Program-made: the position numbers and the translations under genes
Shown here: in pieces, positions 42,397-51,855 of the stretch
Numbering within the stretch: position 1 is the first letter of the stretch
Layout: every line of letters starts with the position of its first letter
NCBI RefSeq assembly: GCF_035917675.1
Contig: NZ_CP109104.1
Location: forward strand, 8,866,001 to 8,930,000
Source of the DNA: Streptomyces sp. NBC_01775
Lineage (GTDB): Bacteria; Actinomycetota; Actinomycetes; Streptomycetales; Streptomycetaceae
Direction of reading: 5' to 3'
DNA: 64,000 nt
The notes under the pieces: generated by a model
The model's database searches: none
The model's input: the letters and a program-made list of their open reading frames with translations, nothing else
What the model was told of the DNA's origin: nothing

Positions 42397-43746
42397 GTGG
42401 ACACCAGGAAGAGCCGACCCGACGACAACACGGTCCCACCGCAGCGCGGCGCGCCCGGGGCCCCGCACGAGCCGGGAGCGGGCCGACGGCGCCGCTGGGC
42501 GATGGACACGCGCCCGCTGCGGCGGCCGGCCTACCGCCGCATGTGGTCCTCGACCATCGCCACCTCCGTGGGCAGCCAGCTGACCGCCGTCGCCGTGCCC
42601 AAGCAGGTCTACGACATCACCGGATCCTCGGCATGGGTCGGCTACGCCAGCCTGGCCGGGCTGCTGCCGCTGATCGTCTTCGCGCTGTGGGGCGGCGCGG
42701 TCGCCGACCGGATGGACCGGCGCAAGCTGCTGCTGATCACCGACGCCGGTCTCGCCACCACCTCGGTGCTGCTGTGGGCACAGGCCCTGACCGGGCTGGA
42801 TTCGGTGCCGGTGCTGATGGTGCTGCTCGCGGCGCAGCAGGCGTTCTTCGGGGTGGGGTCGCCCACGCGCAGCGCCTCCATACCCCGCCTGGTGCCCGCG
42901 GGTGAGGTGCCCGCAGCCAGCGCGCTGGGCTCGACCGTCTCGCAGACGGGCATGCTCGTCGGACCACTGCTGGCCGGCGCCCTCATTCCGCTGATCGGCC
43001 TGGCCGAGCTCTACCTCCTCGACTCGGTGGCCCTGTGCGCGGCGGTGTGGGCCGACTGGCGGCTGCCGGCACTGCCGCCGCTGACCGATTCCGGGTCCGC
43101 GGCAGGGACCGGGGGCGGGGCCGGGACCGGCTCCCCGCGCTCGGGATGGCGCGAGATCGTGGCGGGCTTCCGCTATATGTCCCTGCACAAGGTGCTGCTG
43201 CTGTCGTTCCTGGCCGACATCATCGCGATGGTCTTCGGCATGCCCCGCGCGCTGTTCCCGCAGCTCGCCTCGGAGACGTTCGCACCCTGGGGGACGGGGC
43301 TCGCGCTCGGGCTGCTGTTCGCCGCCATTCCGGTCGGGGCCGTCCTGGGCGGGCTGATGTCCGGCACGTTCTCCCACGCGCGGCGGCACGGGCTCATGGT
43401 GCTCTGCGCGGTCGCGGCGTGGGGCGTGGCCATCACCGGGTTCGGCCTCAGCACCGGCTTGTGGGTGGCGCTGGCCTTCCTGGTCGTCGCCGGAGTGGCC
43501 GACATGGTCTCCATGGTCTTCCGCCAGGCCATCTTGCTGTCGGCCGCGACCGACGCGATGCGCGGACGGCTGCAAGGCGTCTTCACGATCGTGGTCGCCG
43601 GAGGCCCGCGCCTGGCGGACGTCCTGCACGGCTCCACCGGCGCCGCCCTCGGCCCGCGCCCGGCCATCGCGGGCGGCGGCGTGCTCGTCGTCGTCCTGAC
43701 GCTCGCGTTGGCCTCGGTTCCCGCGCTGCGCCGCTACAAGGTCTGA
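42397..43746 (+). CDS. MFS transporter (EntS-like exporter)
   Basis: 449 residues with about 12 helices. FALWGGAVADRMDRRKLLLITD is motif A, and SPTRSASIPRLVPAGEVPAASAL is the loop typical of the EntS/DUF894-like MFS group that exports siderophores or macrolide-type compounds. The GTG start gives a 35-residue Arg/Pro-rich N-terminal tail. The ATG at 42502 (MDTRPLRRPAYRR) is the alternative and lies nearer the conserved start but lacks a ribosome site. No biosynthetic genes flank it. Confidence 0.88.
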   Translation: MDTRKSRPDDNTVPPQRGAPGAPHEPGAGRRRRWAMDTRPLRRPAYRRMWSSTIATSVGSQLTAVAVPKQVYDITGSSAWVGYASLAGLLPLIVFALWGGAVADRMDRRKLLLITDAGLATTSVLLWAQALTGLDSVPVLMVLLAAQQAFFGVGSPTRSASIPRLVPAGEVPAASALGSTVSQTGMLVGPLLAGALIPLIGLAELYLLDSVALCAAVWADWRLPALPPLTDSGSAAGTGGGAGTGSPRSGWREIVAGFRYMSLHKVLLLSFLADIIAMVFGMPRALFPQLASETFAPWGTGLALGLLFAAIPVGAVLGGLMSGTFSHARRHGLMVLCAVAAWGVAITGFGLSTGLWVALAFLVVAGVADMVSMVFRQAILLSAATDAMRGRLQGVFTIVVAGGPRLADVLHGSTGAALGPRPAIAGGGVLVVVLTLALASVPALRRYKV

Positions 43747-43799
43747 GCGGCCGGATGGGAGATCCGGGGAAGTCCGGGGAGTCCGCGAGGGTGGCAACT

Positions 43800-43819
43800 G
43801 CTAGCGCGATAGTGCTAGC
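43800..43819. promoter_or_regulatory. Operator candidate for the Fic toxin-antitoxin pair
   Basis: Two copies of the self-complementary GCTAGC, 14 bp apart start to start, end 8 bp before the antitoxin start codon. Together with the intervening GCGATAGT they give a two-fold symmetric site, the layout usually bound by ribbon-helix-helix antitoxin dimers that repress their own operon. Confidence 0.55.
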
Positions 43820-43827
43820 TTTATGGA

Positions 43828-44079
43828 GTGGCGAAGACACAGATGAATGTGCGGGTGGATGAGACCACCGCGCAGGCAGCCAGAGAGCGCGCACTCGCCC
43901 AGGGGGTCAGTGTGAACAGGTACATCGAAGAGCTGGTCCAGCGGGACGCGGCCGAGGTCGGCCGCGCCTTCGTGGACGCGGCGGCCGACTTCATGAAGAG
44001 CTACGAGCACCTGTTCGCCGAGGAGTTCGGCCCCTCGGAGACCGGTGGAAGCGGGTCCGGAAGCCTGCCGAAGGCGTGA
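43828..44079 (+). CDS. Ribbon-helix-helix antitoxin
   Basis: 83 residues from GTG. TQMNVRVDETTAQAARERALAQGVSVNRYIEELVQ in outline is a CopG/Arc-type ribbon-helix-helix: a beta strand, helix A, the G-S/V turn and helix B. The C-terminal 40 residues are acidic and probably wrap the toxin (DFMKSYEHLFAEEFGPSE). Leader and ribosome site are very short, so leaderless translation is possible. The stop overlaps the toxin gene start (GTGA). Confidence 0.88.
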   Translation: MAKTQMNVRVDETTAQAARERALAQGVSVNRYIEELVQRDAAEVGRAFVDAAADFMKSYEHLFAEEFGPSETGGSGSGSLPKA

Positions 44080-44447
44080 GCGTACGCATAGACCTCGCCT
44101 GGCTGCTCATCCTGGCCGAGGAGCAGACCCCCGGCGACCCCCGCGTCAGCGACTACGGCGCGCTCGTGGCCGCCATCAGCCGCCACGAGGCGGCCATATT
44201 CGACCGCCCCGTGTACGCCGAACCCCACGACCGCGCGGCGGCGCTGTTGCAGATCCTGCTGCACGTCCCCGCGCTGGAGCGGTCCAACGCGCTGTTCGCC
44301 TCGGCCGTCGCCTACGGCTATCTCGTCGCCAGCGGCCTGAAGGTCGTCACCTCGCCCGAGCGGATCCGCGACCTGGCGCGCCTGGTCAAGGACGGTACGA
44401 CCGGGCTGCCCGACATCGCCGCCGAGCTGCGCACCTGGACGCTCTGA
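44076..44447 (+). CDS. Fic/Doc-like toxin with non-canonical motif
   Basis: 123 residues, Doc-sized. The N-terminal ISRHEAAIFDRPVYAEPHDRAAALLQILLHVPALERSN in outline and VAYGYLVASGLKV match the helical Fic/Doc fold. Doc toxins phosphorylate EF-Tu, and Fic proteins attach AMP. The canonical HxFx(D/E)GNxR is not present: the equivalent stretch is H63-VPALERS-N71-ALF, with altered spacing and no catalytic Arg. Overlap with the antitoxin gene (4 bp) supports one operon. Chemistry is therefore uncertain. Confidence 0.8.
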   Translation: MSVRIDLAWLLILAEEQTPGDPRVSDYGALVAAISRHEAAIFDRPVYAEPHDRAAALLQILLHVPALERSNALFASAVAYGYLVASGLKVVTSPERIRDLARLVKDGTTGLPDIAAELRTWTL

Positions 44448-44470
44448 CCGGGAGGCACCCTCGGGGCAGG

Positions 44471-44500
44471 TGCGGACCCGTTCACCTGCGGACCCGTTCA
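44471..44500. repeat. Two 14-bp direct repeats TGCGGACCCGTTCA
   Basis: Two exact copies with a 16-bp period at the convergent junction between the Fic toxin gene and the methyltransferase gene. The second copy includes the methyltransferase stop codon. Flanking GGTG and CACC could also pair over the first copy. Confidence 0.9.
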
Positions 44501-45166
44501 GAGACTGCGGGCGCGGCCCAGCACGTGGAAGGAATGCGGCAGCGCCGGGCCCCGCTCAGGAATCCGCACCCGCCTGAAGTCGGGATCCGTGAAGCCCGCC
44601 TGCGCGATGCCCCCGAGCGGGTCACGCCCCGTGTGGCAGCCACCGAACAGCAGGGGCCAGACCGTCTTGTCCACCAGCCGCTGCGCCGCGGCCATTCCGG
44701 GGCGCCCGTCGGCCACCCCGTGCTCGAAGAAGCGCAGTTCACCGCCCGGCCGCAGCACCCTGCGCAGCTCGGAGAGCGCGCGCGGCACGTCCCCCAGCGA
44801 ACACAGCACCAGCGAGACCACCGCCGCGTCGAAGGAAGCGTCCGCCACCGGCAGCGCCTCGGCCGTGCCCGCCAGCACATCCACCGGCACCCTGGCGCGC
44901 AGCGCGGCCTCCGCCGCCAACTGCCGCATATGGCGCTCCGGTTCGACGGCCACCACCTCGCCGACCGTCTCCGGATAGCGTGCGAAGTTGAGTCCGTTCC
45001 CCGCGCCGATCTCGATCACCCGGCCGGAGAGCCCGGCCAGCAGCTCGTCTCGGAGCGAGCCCACCCCGCCGCGCTCGTCGTTGAGGATGCTCAGCCGTGC
45101 GTAGAACCGTGCGAAGAGCGGGTGCCGCACGGCATCGTGCGGCCGGACCCCGGGCTTGGCTGCCAT
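44498..45166 (-). CDS. Class I SAM-dependent methyltransferase
   Basis: 222 residues from the ATG of MAAKPGVRPHDAVRHP, preceded by GGAGAG. The SAM site is VIEIGAGNGLNFARYP (about 50-65), followed by VVAVEPE and a motif III region ELRRVLRPGGELRFFEHGVAD. It is closest in feel to UbiE/phospholipid-type methyltransferases. It is not an obvious BioC, though it lies 140 bp behind bioD on the same strand, so a role in biotin synthesis is unlikely but not excluded. The unrelated longer frame into bioD was rejected. Confidence 0.87.
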   Translation of the reverse strand: MAAKPGVRPHDAVRHPLFARFYARLSILNDERGGVGSLRDELLAGLSGRVIEIGAGNGLNFARYPETVGEVVAVEPERHMRQLAAEAALRARVPVDVLAGTAEALPVADASFDAAVVSLVLCSLGDVPRALSELRRVLRPGGELRFFEHGVADGRPGMAAAQRLVDKTVWPLLFGGCHTGRDPLGGIAQAGFTDPDFRRVRIPERGPALPHSFHVLGRARSL

Positions 45167-45306
45167 GCCCTCTCTCCTTCCCGTGGTGTGGGGCCGCCCG
45201 TGGCGGCCACGGGCGGCGCGGATCCCCGTCAGCCTGCCGCGCGCCCGGGCCGGGGCCAAGCCCCCGTGGGCGCGCGTCCGTCGTACGGCCCAACGGGCGA
45301 CGGCCG

Positions 45307-46080
45307 TCAGCCCCGGGAGCCGCCCGTCATGGAACCCGCCAGGCCCTGGGGGCCCTGCCATACGCCGCCCAGCTCCGGTGCCAGCCAGCCGGGAGCGGCG
45401 GACCGGAAGCCGTCGGGCGCGAGGGAGCCGGCGCCGTCCGGGATCGCGCCCACCACCGGCAGCCCCGAGGTCTGAGGCAGATCGGTGACGTTGCAGCGCG
45501 TCGCCAGGTCCGGCGTCGCCGGCATCCTGCCGATCACCATCCCGGCACAGTCGATCCGCCGGGCCCGCAGCGCCTCGGCCGTCAGCTCCGTGACGTTGAG
45601 CGTGCCCAGGCCCGGCTCGGTGACCACGAGCACCGGCGCCGCCAGCAGCCGTGCGGCGTCCGCCAGCGTGGCGCCCGCCTCGTCGAACCGCACCAGCAGG
45701 CCGCCCGCGCCCTCGACCAGCACCAGGTCGTGCGTCATGGCGAGCTTCTCGGCCGCCTCGGCGATCTGCTCGAGCCGCACACAGGGCCTGCCCGCACGCC
45801 CGGCTGCCGTCGCGGGCGCCAACGGCTCGGGGTAGCGGGCCAGTTCCACGCCGGTGACCGAAGTGCCCGGACGGCCGCCGGCCCCGGTCAGCCGCCGCAC
45901 CCGCGCCACATCGCCGGGCTCGTCCCCGCCGACGCCGGTCTGTGCCGGTTTGAGGACCGCCACCGAATGTCCGGCCCGCAGCGCACAGGCCGCCACGGCC
46001 GCCGTGGTCACCGTCTTGCCGATCTCCGTGCCCGTCCCGGAGACGACCAGCACTCCGCGCACCCCGCACACCCCAGTCAT
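45307..46080 (-). CDS. bioD: Dethiobiotin synthase
   Basis: 257 residues. The P-loop is GTGTEIGKTVTTAAV (about 16-30), followed by AVLKPAQTG (substrate carbamate Lys), VLVEGAGGLLV and VTEPGLGTLN. BioD closes the ureido ring of dethiobiotin from DAPA, CO2 and ATP, the third step of ring assembly. It starts 11 bp after the bioA stop, so bioB-bioA-bioD form one operon. ATG start of MTGVCGVRGVLVVSG. Confidence 0.95.
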   Translation of the reverse strand: MTGVCGVRGVLVVSGTGTEIGKTVTTAAVAACALRAGHSVAVLKPAQTGVGGDEPGDVARVRRLTGAGGRPGTSVTGVELARYPEPLAPATAAGRAGRPCVRLEQIAEAAEKLAMTHDLVLVEGAGGLLVRFDEAGATLADAARLLAAPVLVVTEPGLGTLNVTELTAEALRARRIDCAGMVIGRMPATPDLATRCNVTDLPQTSGLPVVGAIPDGAGSLAPDGFRSAAPGWLAPELGGVWQGPQGLAGSMTGGSRG

Positions 46081-46091
46081 CGTTCGGCTCC

Positions 46092-47429
46092 TCATCCTTC
46101 GCGCGCCACCGCGCACATGGCGGCGGCGATCCGTGCCACGTCCTCGTCCGGGGTGATGTACGGCGGCATCGCGTACACCATGTCGCGGAAGGGCCGCAGC
46201 CACACGCCCGCCTCCACGGCGGCGCGGGTGGCGGCCGTCATGTCCACCTCGTGGTCGAGGCGTACGACACCGATCGCGCCCAGTACGTTCACCTCCCGCA
46301 CCCCCGGCAGCGCGGCGGCCGGTGCCAGGCCGGTGCGCAGGCCCCGGCCGACCCGCTCGACCTCGGCCCGCCAGTCCTGCGCGAGCAGCAGGCCGAGCGA
46401 GGCGTTGGCCAAGGCGGCGGCCAGCGGGTTGCCCATGAACGTCGGCCCGTGCGCCAGCACCGGCACGCTGCCGCGCGCGATCCCCTCCGCCACGCGCGGC
46501 GTGCACAGCGTCGCCGCCATCGACACATAGCCGCCGGTCAGCGCCTTCCCCAGGCACATCACATCCGGGGCGATCCCGGCGTGCCCGGCGGCGAACAGCG
46601 AGCCGGTGCGCCCGAACCCGGTGGCGATCTCGTCCAGCACCAGCAGCACCCCGTGCGCGTCGCACGCCTCGCGCAGCGCCCGCACATAGGCGGGGGAGTG
46701 GAACCGCATCCCGCCGGCGCCCTGCACCACGGGCTCGACGATGACGGCGGCCAGCTCGTGCGCGTGCCGGCCGATCTGCTCGTCCAGGGCCCGGATGTAC
46801 TCCGCGTCAGGGGCGGCGTCGAAGCCGGTGGGCGGCGCTGGGGCGAACACCTGCTCGGGCAGGGCGCCCGACCACAGGTGGTGCATGCCGCCGTCCGGGT
46901 CGCACACCGACATCGGCTGCCAGGTGTCGCCGTGGTAGCCGCCGCGCCACGTCAGCAGCCGCCGCTTCCCGGGCCGCCCGAGCGAACGCCAGTACTGGAG
47001 GCTCATCTTGACGGCGACCTCGACCGAGACCGACCCCGAGTCCGACAGGAACACATGCTCCAGGTCGCCGGGGGAGATCTCGGCGAGCGTGGTGGCCAGC
47101 CGCACGGCGGGCTCGTGGGTGAGCCCGCCGAACATCACATGGCTCATCCTGCCGAGCTGCTCGCGTGCCGCCTCGTCGAGCACCGGGTGGTTGTAGCCGT
47201 GGACGGCCGACCACCACGAGGACATCCCGTCCACCAGTTCCCGCTGCCCGTACGCGGGCCGCGCCAGCCGCAGCCGCACCCCGGCGGCCGACTCGACCAC
47301 CAGCGGCTCGGCCGTCCCCGGCATCGGCGCGTACGGATGCCACACGTGCTGCCGGTCCAGCGCCAGCAGTTCCCCCGGATCCATGCCCGTGTGCCGCCCG
47401 CCCGGCGGGGCCAGGGTGTGCTCAGGCAT
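46092..47429 (-). CDS. bioA: Adenosylmethionine-8-amino-7-oxononanoate aminotransferase
   Basis: 445 residues. Class-III aminotransferase features: [46 protein letters not shown] and LGKALTGGY, where Lys binds PLP. BioA makes DAPA from KAPA using SAM as amino donor. The ATG of MPEHTLAPP overlaps the bioB stop by 8 bp, indicating translational coupling. In-frame sequence further upstream (MRERSCR) is not needed. Confidence 0.95.
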   Translation of the reverse strand: MPEHTLAPPGGRHTGMDPGELLALDRQHVWHPYAPMPGTAEPLVVESAAGVRLRLARPAYGQRELVDGMSSWWSAVHGYNHPVLDEAAREQLGRMSHVMFGGLTHEPAVRLATTLAEISPGDLEHVFLSDSGSVSVEVAVKMSLQYWRSLGRPGKRRLLTWRGGYHGDTWQPMSVCDPDGGMHHLWSGALPEQVFAPAPPTGFDAAPDAEYIRALDEQIGRHAHELAAVIVEPVVQGAGGMRFHSPAYVRALREACDAHGVLLVLDEIATGFGRTGSLFAAGHAGIAPDVMCLGKALTGGYVSMAATLCTPRVAEGIARGSVPVLAHGPTFMGNPLAAALANASLGLLLAQDWRAEVERVGRGLRTGLAPAAALPGVREVNVLGAIGVVRLDHEVDMTAATRAAVEAGVWLRPFRDMVYAMPPYITPDEDVARIAAAMCAVAREG

Positions 47430-48501
47430 TGGGCGGCAGCTCCGTTCCCGCACCGCGCAGCCGGACGGACACCCGCTCGTGGGGCCGCTCCTCGCGCCGG
47501 TGTGCCGGGAGCGTGGTCTCCTCGGTGCCTTCGACGACGAAGCCGGCGTCGGCGATCATGTCCAGGTCTGCCTGGCCCGCCTGGCCCTCGCTGGTCAGGT
47601 AGTCGCCCAGGAACATCGAGTTGGCCAGGTGCAGCGCCAGCGGCTGGAGCGAGCGCAGATGCACCTCGCGACCGCCCGCGAGCCGCACCTCGATGTCCGG
47701 GCACACGAACCGCACCATCGCCAGGATGCGCAGCGCCCGCTGCGGCGTCAGGTTCCACTCCTGGCCCAGCGGGGTGCCCTCGAACGGGATCAGGAAGTTG
47801 ACCGGCACCGAGTCCGCGTCCAGCTCGCGCAGCGCCAGCACCACATCGACCAGGTCCTCGTCGCTCTCGCCCATCCCCGCGATCAGCCCCGAGCAGGGCG
47901 AGAGCCCCGCATCCCGCGCCCGCTCGACCGTCTCCACCCGGTCCGCGTAGTCGTGGGTGGTGCAGATGTCGCCGTAGGTCGCCTCGGAGGTGTTGAGGTT
48001 GTGGTTGTAGGCGTCGGCGCCCGCCTCCCGCAGCCGGCCGGCCTGCCCCTCCTTGAGCAGCCCGAGGCAGGCGCACACCTCCACGCTCTCGTTCTGCTCC
48101 TTGATGGCCGAGATGGTCCGCGAGACCCGGTCCACGTCGCGGTCGGTCGGCCCGCGCCCGCTGGCCACCACGCACACCCGCTTCGCCCCGCCCCGCACCC
48201 CGGCGGAGGCGGCGTCGGCGGCCTCCTGGGGCTTGAGCCACGTGTAGGTGAGGATCCCGGTGTCCGAGCCGAGCCGCTGCGAGCAGTACGAGCAGTCCTC
48301 GGGGCACAGTCCGGACTTGAGGTTGACGAGATAGTTCAGCTTCACGCGCCGGCCGAACCACCGGCGGCGCACCTTCCCCGCAGCCGCGACCACGTCGAGC
48401 AGTTCGTCCTCGGAGGTACGCAGTACGGCCAGCGCCTCCTCCCGTGTCGGCGTCTCGCGCCGCAGCCCCTTGTCCACCAGTGTCTTCAACAGGTCGTCCA
48501 T
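47422..48501 (-). CDS. bioB: Biotin synthase
   Basis: 359 residues. The radical-SAM cluster motif is CPEDCSYC (C66, C70, C73), followed by [21 protein letters not shown] and the 2Fe-2S ligands in [13 protein letters not shown]. BioB inserts sulfur into dethiobiotin. It is the first gene of the bioB-A-D operon and faces bioF across 150 bp. ATG of [15 protein letters not shown] chosen; upstream open frame is antisense to bioF. Confidence 0.96.
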   Translation of the reverse strand: MDDLLKTLVDKGLRRETPTREEALAVLRTSEDELLDVVAAAGKVRRRWFGRRVKLNYLVNLKSGLCPEDCSYCSQRLGSDTGILTYTWLKPQEAADAASAGVRGGAKRVCVVASGRGPTDRDVDRVSRTISAIKEQNESVEVCACLGLLKEGQAGRLREAGADAYNHNLNTSEATYGDICTTHDYADRVETVERARDAGLSPCSGLIAGMGESDEDLVDVVLALRELDADSVPVNFLIPFEGTPLGQEWNLTPQRALRILAMVRFVCPDIEVRLAGGREVHLRSLQPLALHLANSMFLGDYLTSEGQAGQADLDMIADAGFVVEGTEETTLPAHRREERPHERVSVRLRGAGTELPPNA

Positions 48502-48586
48502 GGGCACGATCCTTGCCCATGGCACCGGGCGAGGTAATGGAGGAAGCCTACAAGTCCGCTTGAGTCGGATGTGGATGTTGTCACAC

Positions 48587-48598
48587 GTCGAGCTCGAC
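48587..48598. promoter_or_regulatory. Palindrome in the bioB-bioF promoter region
   Basis: GTCGAGCTCGAC is a perfect 12-bp palindrome in the middle of the 150-bp gap between bioB and bioF. GCCTACAA also occurs near both ends of the gap (about 48546 and 48624). Either could be the biotin-regulon operator. I do not see a BirA-type TTGTAAAC...GTTTACAA site. Confidence 0.35.
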
Positions 48599-48651
48599 CA
48601 TGGGACGTTAGGTTCTATGCACTGCCTACAAACAATGTGAAGAGAGCAGCC

Positions 48652-49803
48652 ATGTCCCAGGATCCCTTCGCGTGGACCGTGACGGCGCTTGAGACCCGCC
48701 GTGCCGCGGGCCTGCTGCGCACCTTGCTGCCCCGCCCCGCCACCTGGGGGCTGCTCGACCTCGCCGGCAACGACTACCTCGGCCTCACCCGCCACCCCGA
48801 GGTCACCGAGGCGGCTGCCGAGGCCGCCGTGCGCTGGGGCGCGGGCGCGAGCGGCTCGCGGCTGGTGACCGGCTCCACCGAACTGCACGCCCGGCTGGAG
48901 GAGGAACTGGCGGAGTTCTGCGGCTTCGAGGCGGCCCTCGTGCTGTCCTCCGGTTACGCCGCCAACCTCGCCGCCGTCACCGCGCTCACCGCGCACGACG
49001 GGCTGATCGTCTCGGACGCGTACAACCACGCCTCCCTCATCGACGGCTGCCGCCTGTCCCGCGCCGCCACCGCCGTCACCGCACACGCCGACCCGGATGC
49101 CGTGGCCAAGGCCCTCGACGGGCACATGGGGGAGGGGCCCGCGCTCGCCGTCACCGACTCGGTCTTCTCCGTGGACGGGGACGCCGCGCCGCTCACCGCG
49201 CTCGCCGATGTGTGCCGCGGTGCGGGCGCCGGGCTGCTCGTCGACGACGCGCACGGCCTCGGCGTGGTCGGCGAGGGCGGACGGGGCGCCCCGCACGCCG
49301 CCGGTCTCGCCGGGACGCCGGGCACGGTCGTCACCGTCACCCTCTCCAAGTCCCTGGGCAGCCAGGGCGGCGCCGTGCTCGGGCCGGCGCCGGTGATCGC
49401 CCATCTGCTCAACACAGCGCGCACCTTCATCTTCGACACCGGCCTCGCGCCCGCCGCCGCCGGCGGGGCACTGGCGGCCCTGCGGCTGCTGCGCCGCGAG
49501 CCGGAGCGGGCCGGGCAGGTGCGTGCGGCGGCCACCGCGCTGCACGGGCGGCTGACGGCGGCCGGTCTGGAGGCCTCGCGCCCGGACGCCGCCGTCGTCT
49601 CGGTGCGGGCGCCCTCGCCGGAGGCGGCCGTGCGCTGGGCCGCCGACTGCCGGGCCGCCGGGGTGCAGGTGGGCTGCTTCCGGCCGCCGTCGGTGCCCGA
49701 CGGCATCTCCCGGCTGCGGCTGACGGCGCGCGGTGACCTGACCCGGAGCGCGCTCGCGGAGGCGGCCGGCACGGTGATCGCCACCGCCCCGGCCGCCCGT
49801 TGA
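48652..49803 (+). CDS. bioF: 8-amino-7-oxononanoate synthase
   Basis: 383 residues. [15 protein letters not shown] at the start, [23 protein letters not shown] and [11 protein letters not shown], the PLP-lysine site, are all intact. BioF condenses pimeloyl-ACP or pimeloyl-CoA with alanine to give KAPA, the first dedicated step before BioA. ATG of MSQDPFAWT follows AAGAGAG. It is divergent from the bioB operon, giving a compact four-gene locus without bioC, bioH or bioI next to it, so the pimeloyl source must be elsewhere. Confidence 0.95.
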   Translation: MSQDPFAWTVTALETRRAAGLLRTLLPRPATWGLLDLAGNDYLGLTRHPEVTEAAAEAAVRWGAGASGSRLVTGSTELHARLEEELAEFCGFEAALVLSSGYAANLAAVTALTAHDGLIVSDAYNHASLIDGCRLSRAATAVTAHADPDAVAKALDGHMGEGPALAVTDSVFSVDGDAAPLTALADVCRGAGAGLLVDDAHGLGVVGEGGRGAPHAAGLAGTPGTVVTVTLSKSLGSQGGAVLGPAPVIAHLLNTARTFIFDTGLAPAAAGGALAALRLLRREPERAGQVRAAATALHGRLTAAGLEASRPDAAVVSVRAPSPEAAVRWAADCRAAGVQVGCFRPPSVPDGISRLRLTARGDLTRSALAEAAGTVIATAPAAR

Positions 49804-49855
49804 ACTCTTCCGACCGCCCCGTTGCCCCCGTTGCCCCCGTTGAACGTTCCGTCGC

Positions 49856-50119
49856 TCAGCTCCTGCCGACGGGCGACCGCCCGCCGCTCAGGTGTCCCGC
49901 CCCGCTCGGCTCCTTGACCACGGCGACGAAGGACGTCCACGCCGCGCCGCCGACACTCAGCGCGCCGCGTGCGGGGTCCTTGCTGTCGCGTACGGCCAGG
50001 CGCCCGCTCCCCCGGGCGGCCTCCAGGCAGTTGTTCGTTCCGGTGCTGTAGCTGCTGCGGATCCAGCGTGGTGTGTACGACGGGCCGGGTGCGTGCGAGT
50101 GGTGAGGCGATGCCGACAT
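49856..50119 (-). CDS. DUF397 domain protein
   Basis: 87 residues from the ATG of MSASPHHSH. The DUF397 body reads [18 protein letters not shown], then [15 protein letters not shown] and [12 protein letters not shown]397 proteins are short actinobacterial proteins nearly always encoded beside an XRE-DUF5753 regulator and believed to act with it in development and antibiotic control. It starts 13 bp behind the regulator gene's stop. Confidence 0.9.
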   Translation of the reverse strand: MSASPHHSHAPGPSYTPRWIRSSYSTGTNNCLEAARGSGRLAVRDSKDPARGALSVGGAAWTSFVAVVKEPSGAGHLSGGRSPVGRS

Positions 50120-50132
50120 GCTGCTGTTCCCC

Positions 50133-51068
50133 TCATGTGCCCTCAGCGGTCCTGGCGATGAACGCCAGCGAGTCCTCGTACGACAGGGCATGAGCCCGCA
50201 AGGTGTCGAACGCGGCGCAGTACGCCCTGAGTTCGTCGTGCTCCTCCAGGTAGAGGCTACTCGTCAGATGGTCGAGAACAACCACATCCAAGTCAGAAAT
50301 GCTCGAAAATGAGAAGATGACGAAAGGGCCTGTGACGCCTATGTGCACACCGCTGGCAAACGGCAGTACTTGAAGCCGCACATGTGGTAGTTCCGCCGCC
50401 CGCGCCAGCGCCCGCAGCTGCTCGCGCATCACCGCGCAACCGCCCACCTCACGGCGGAGCACGGCCTCATCCAGCACCACGTCCAGCGCCAGCGGCGGCG
50501 AGCGCCACAGCACGCTCTGCCGCGCCCCGCGCACCTCCACAAGCGACTCGATCCTGGCCCGCGGCCCCACCCCGCCCAGCGCGGCGCGCGTGACCTCACG
50601 CGCGTACGCCTCGGTCTGTAGCAGCCCGGGGACGACGGTGGTCTCCAGCGTCCGCTCCCGTACAGCGTCCGACTCCAGCGAGATGAAGTCCCGGTAGGCG
50701 GGCGGCAGCAGGTCCCGGTACGCGTACCACCAGCCCCGCCGCACCCCTCCCGCGCCGCCCGTACGCCGCCCGTTGTGCGGCGCGTGGCCCTGTCCGGGGC
50801 CGGGACCGACGTCCGTGGCGGGCGCGTCGGCGCCCGCCAGCGCGGTCAGCATCGCGCACAGCTCCGGATCCGTGACGTCGTACGCCTCCAGGAGCATCGA
50901 CAAGTCCCGCAGCTTGATGCCGCTGCGGCCCGTCTCGATCCTGCTCACCTTCGACTGGTGCCAGCCCACCAGTAAGGCGGCCTCCCTGCTCGTCACCCCG
51001 GCCTTGTCGCGCAGCCTCCGCAGCTCGGAGCCCAGCTTCTTGCGCCGTACCGCAGGAGCGTGTCGCAT
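50133..51068 (-). CDS. XRE regulator with DUF5753 domain (WhiJ/Scr1 type)
   Basis: 311 residues. N-terminal helix-turn-helix (LGSELRRLRDKAGVTSREAALLVGWHQSKVSRIETG in outline, about 11-45), a short Gly-rich linker, then the DUF5753 sensor or partner domain (DLLPPAYRDFISLESDAVRERTLETTVVPGLLQTEAYAREV in outline) to the end. Such WhiJ-like regulators work with DUF397 partners in Streptomyces differentiation. The neighbouring HATPase gene completes the classic trio. ATG start. Confidence 0.92.
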   Translation of the reverse strand: MRHAPAVRRKKLGSELRRLRDKAGVTSREAALLVGWHQSKVSRIETGRSGIKLRDLSMLLEAYDVTDPELCAMLTALAGADAPATDVGPGPGQGHAPHNGRRTGGAGGVRRGWWYAYRDLLPPAYRDFISLESDAVRERTLETTVVPGLLQTEAYAREVTRAALGGVGPRARIESLVEVRGARQSVLWRSPPLALDVVLDEAVLRREVGGCAVMREQLRALARAAELPHVRLQVLPFASGVHIGVTGPFVIFSFSSISDLDVVVLDHLTSSLYLEEHDELRAYCAAFDTLRAHALSYEDSLAFIARTAEGT

Positions 51069-51390
51069 CGTCCCTCCCTCCGCTCCCCGTCCGTTCCCCG
51101 GTCCCCGTGGCTTGCGCCCTGCTCCCTGCCACCGGCCGCCCCGGCACAGTTACCACCCCCACCCTCCCTTCCGGAACCGATCCGGGCGCCTGGCGTCCAA
51201 ATGTGCGCTCGCCCCGCAGAGTTCACCGGTTCGAGCGACAGATATATGCACAACCCGGGGGATCGCCCGCGCGGCGGCCCGGGGGATGGCACTGTGTCGC
51301 GCAGCGGCGATCCGGGCCGCTCCGTCTCTCCCAGAAGCTCGCCGCAGCGCGACGGAGCACCGGTCCCGGCGGGAAAGGGACGGCCTCGCC
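51069..51390. other. Divergent promoter region between XRE regulator and HATPase gene
   Basis: 322 bp with no convincing gene. An AT-richer patch ACAGATATATGCACAA near 51239-51254 is the best candidate for a promoter core. No clear operator palindrome was found. Confidence 0.4.
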
Positions 51391-51822
51391 ATGGCTGACA
51401 CTCAGGAAGCGACCATGACCCTGCCGAGCGCGCCGGCCTCGGTAACCGCGGCCCGCAGATACGTCACCGAGGTGCTCCAAGAGTGGGGCCTGCCCGGCGA
51501 CGCCGAAACGGTGGACACCCTCCGGCTGATCGTCTCGGAGCTGGCGACCAACGCCGTGCAGCACACCCGGGGCCGGTCCCCGGACTTCACCGTCGAGCTG
51601 CGTCTGGACGGCGCCGAACAGCTGAGCCTCGGTGTGACCGACAGCGACCCCCGCGGTCCCCAGCGGCTCCCCGCCGCCGTGCGGCAGGACAACGGGCGCG
51701 GACTCATCATCATCCGCGCCCTCACCTCCGAGGCAGGCGGCCGGCTGACCGTCACGCCCACCCCCGAGGGCGGCAAAACGGTCCGGGTCACCCTGCCCTG
51801 GGTGCCCGTCCCCACGGGCTGA
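51391..51822 (+). CDS. HATPase_c anti-sigma-like ATP-binding protein
   Basis: 143 residues from the ATG of MADTQEATMTL. A GHKL fold with N-box ELATNAVQHT, the D-box in TDSDPRGPQ and G2 box GRGLIIIRAL. This RsbW/SpoIIAB-like small form is typical of Streptomyces and acts as kinase or anti-sigma factor. It is divergent from the WhiJ-type regulator and DUF397 genes, the layout of the paralogous whiJ/abaA-like clusters. Its sigma partner is not in this window. Confidence 0.9.
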   Translation: MADTQEATMTLPSAPASVTAARRYVTEVLQEWGLPGDAETVDTLRLIVSELATNAVQHTRGRSPDFTVELRLDGAEQLSLGVTDSDPRGPQRLPAAVRQDNGRGLIIIRALTSEAGGRLTVTPTPEGGKTVRVTLPWVPVPTG

Positions 51823-51855
51823 CCGACGGCCGCCCGGCACCCACCCTCGCCGGGT

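Noticed and set aside
44498..45166. The methyltransferase as BioC
   Set aside because: It is a generic class I methyltransferase, separated by 140 bp from bioD, and the pimeloyl-route partners are absent here.
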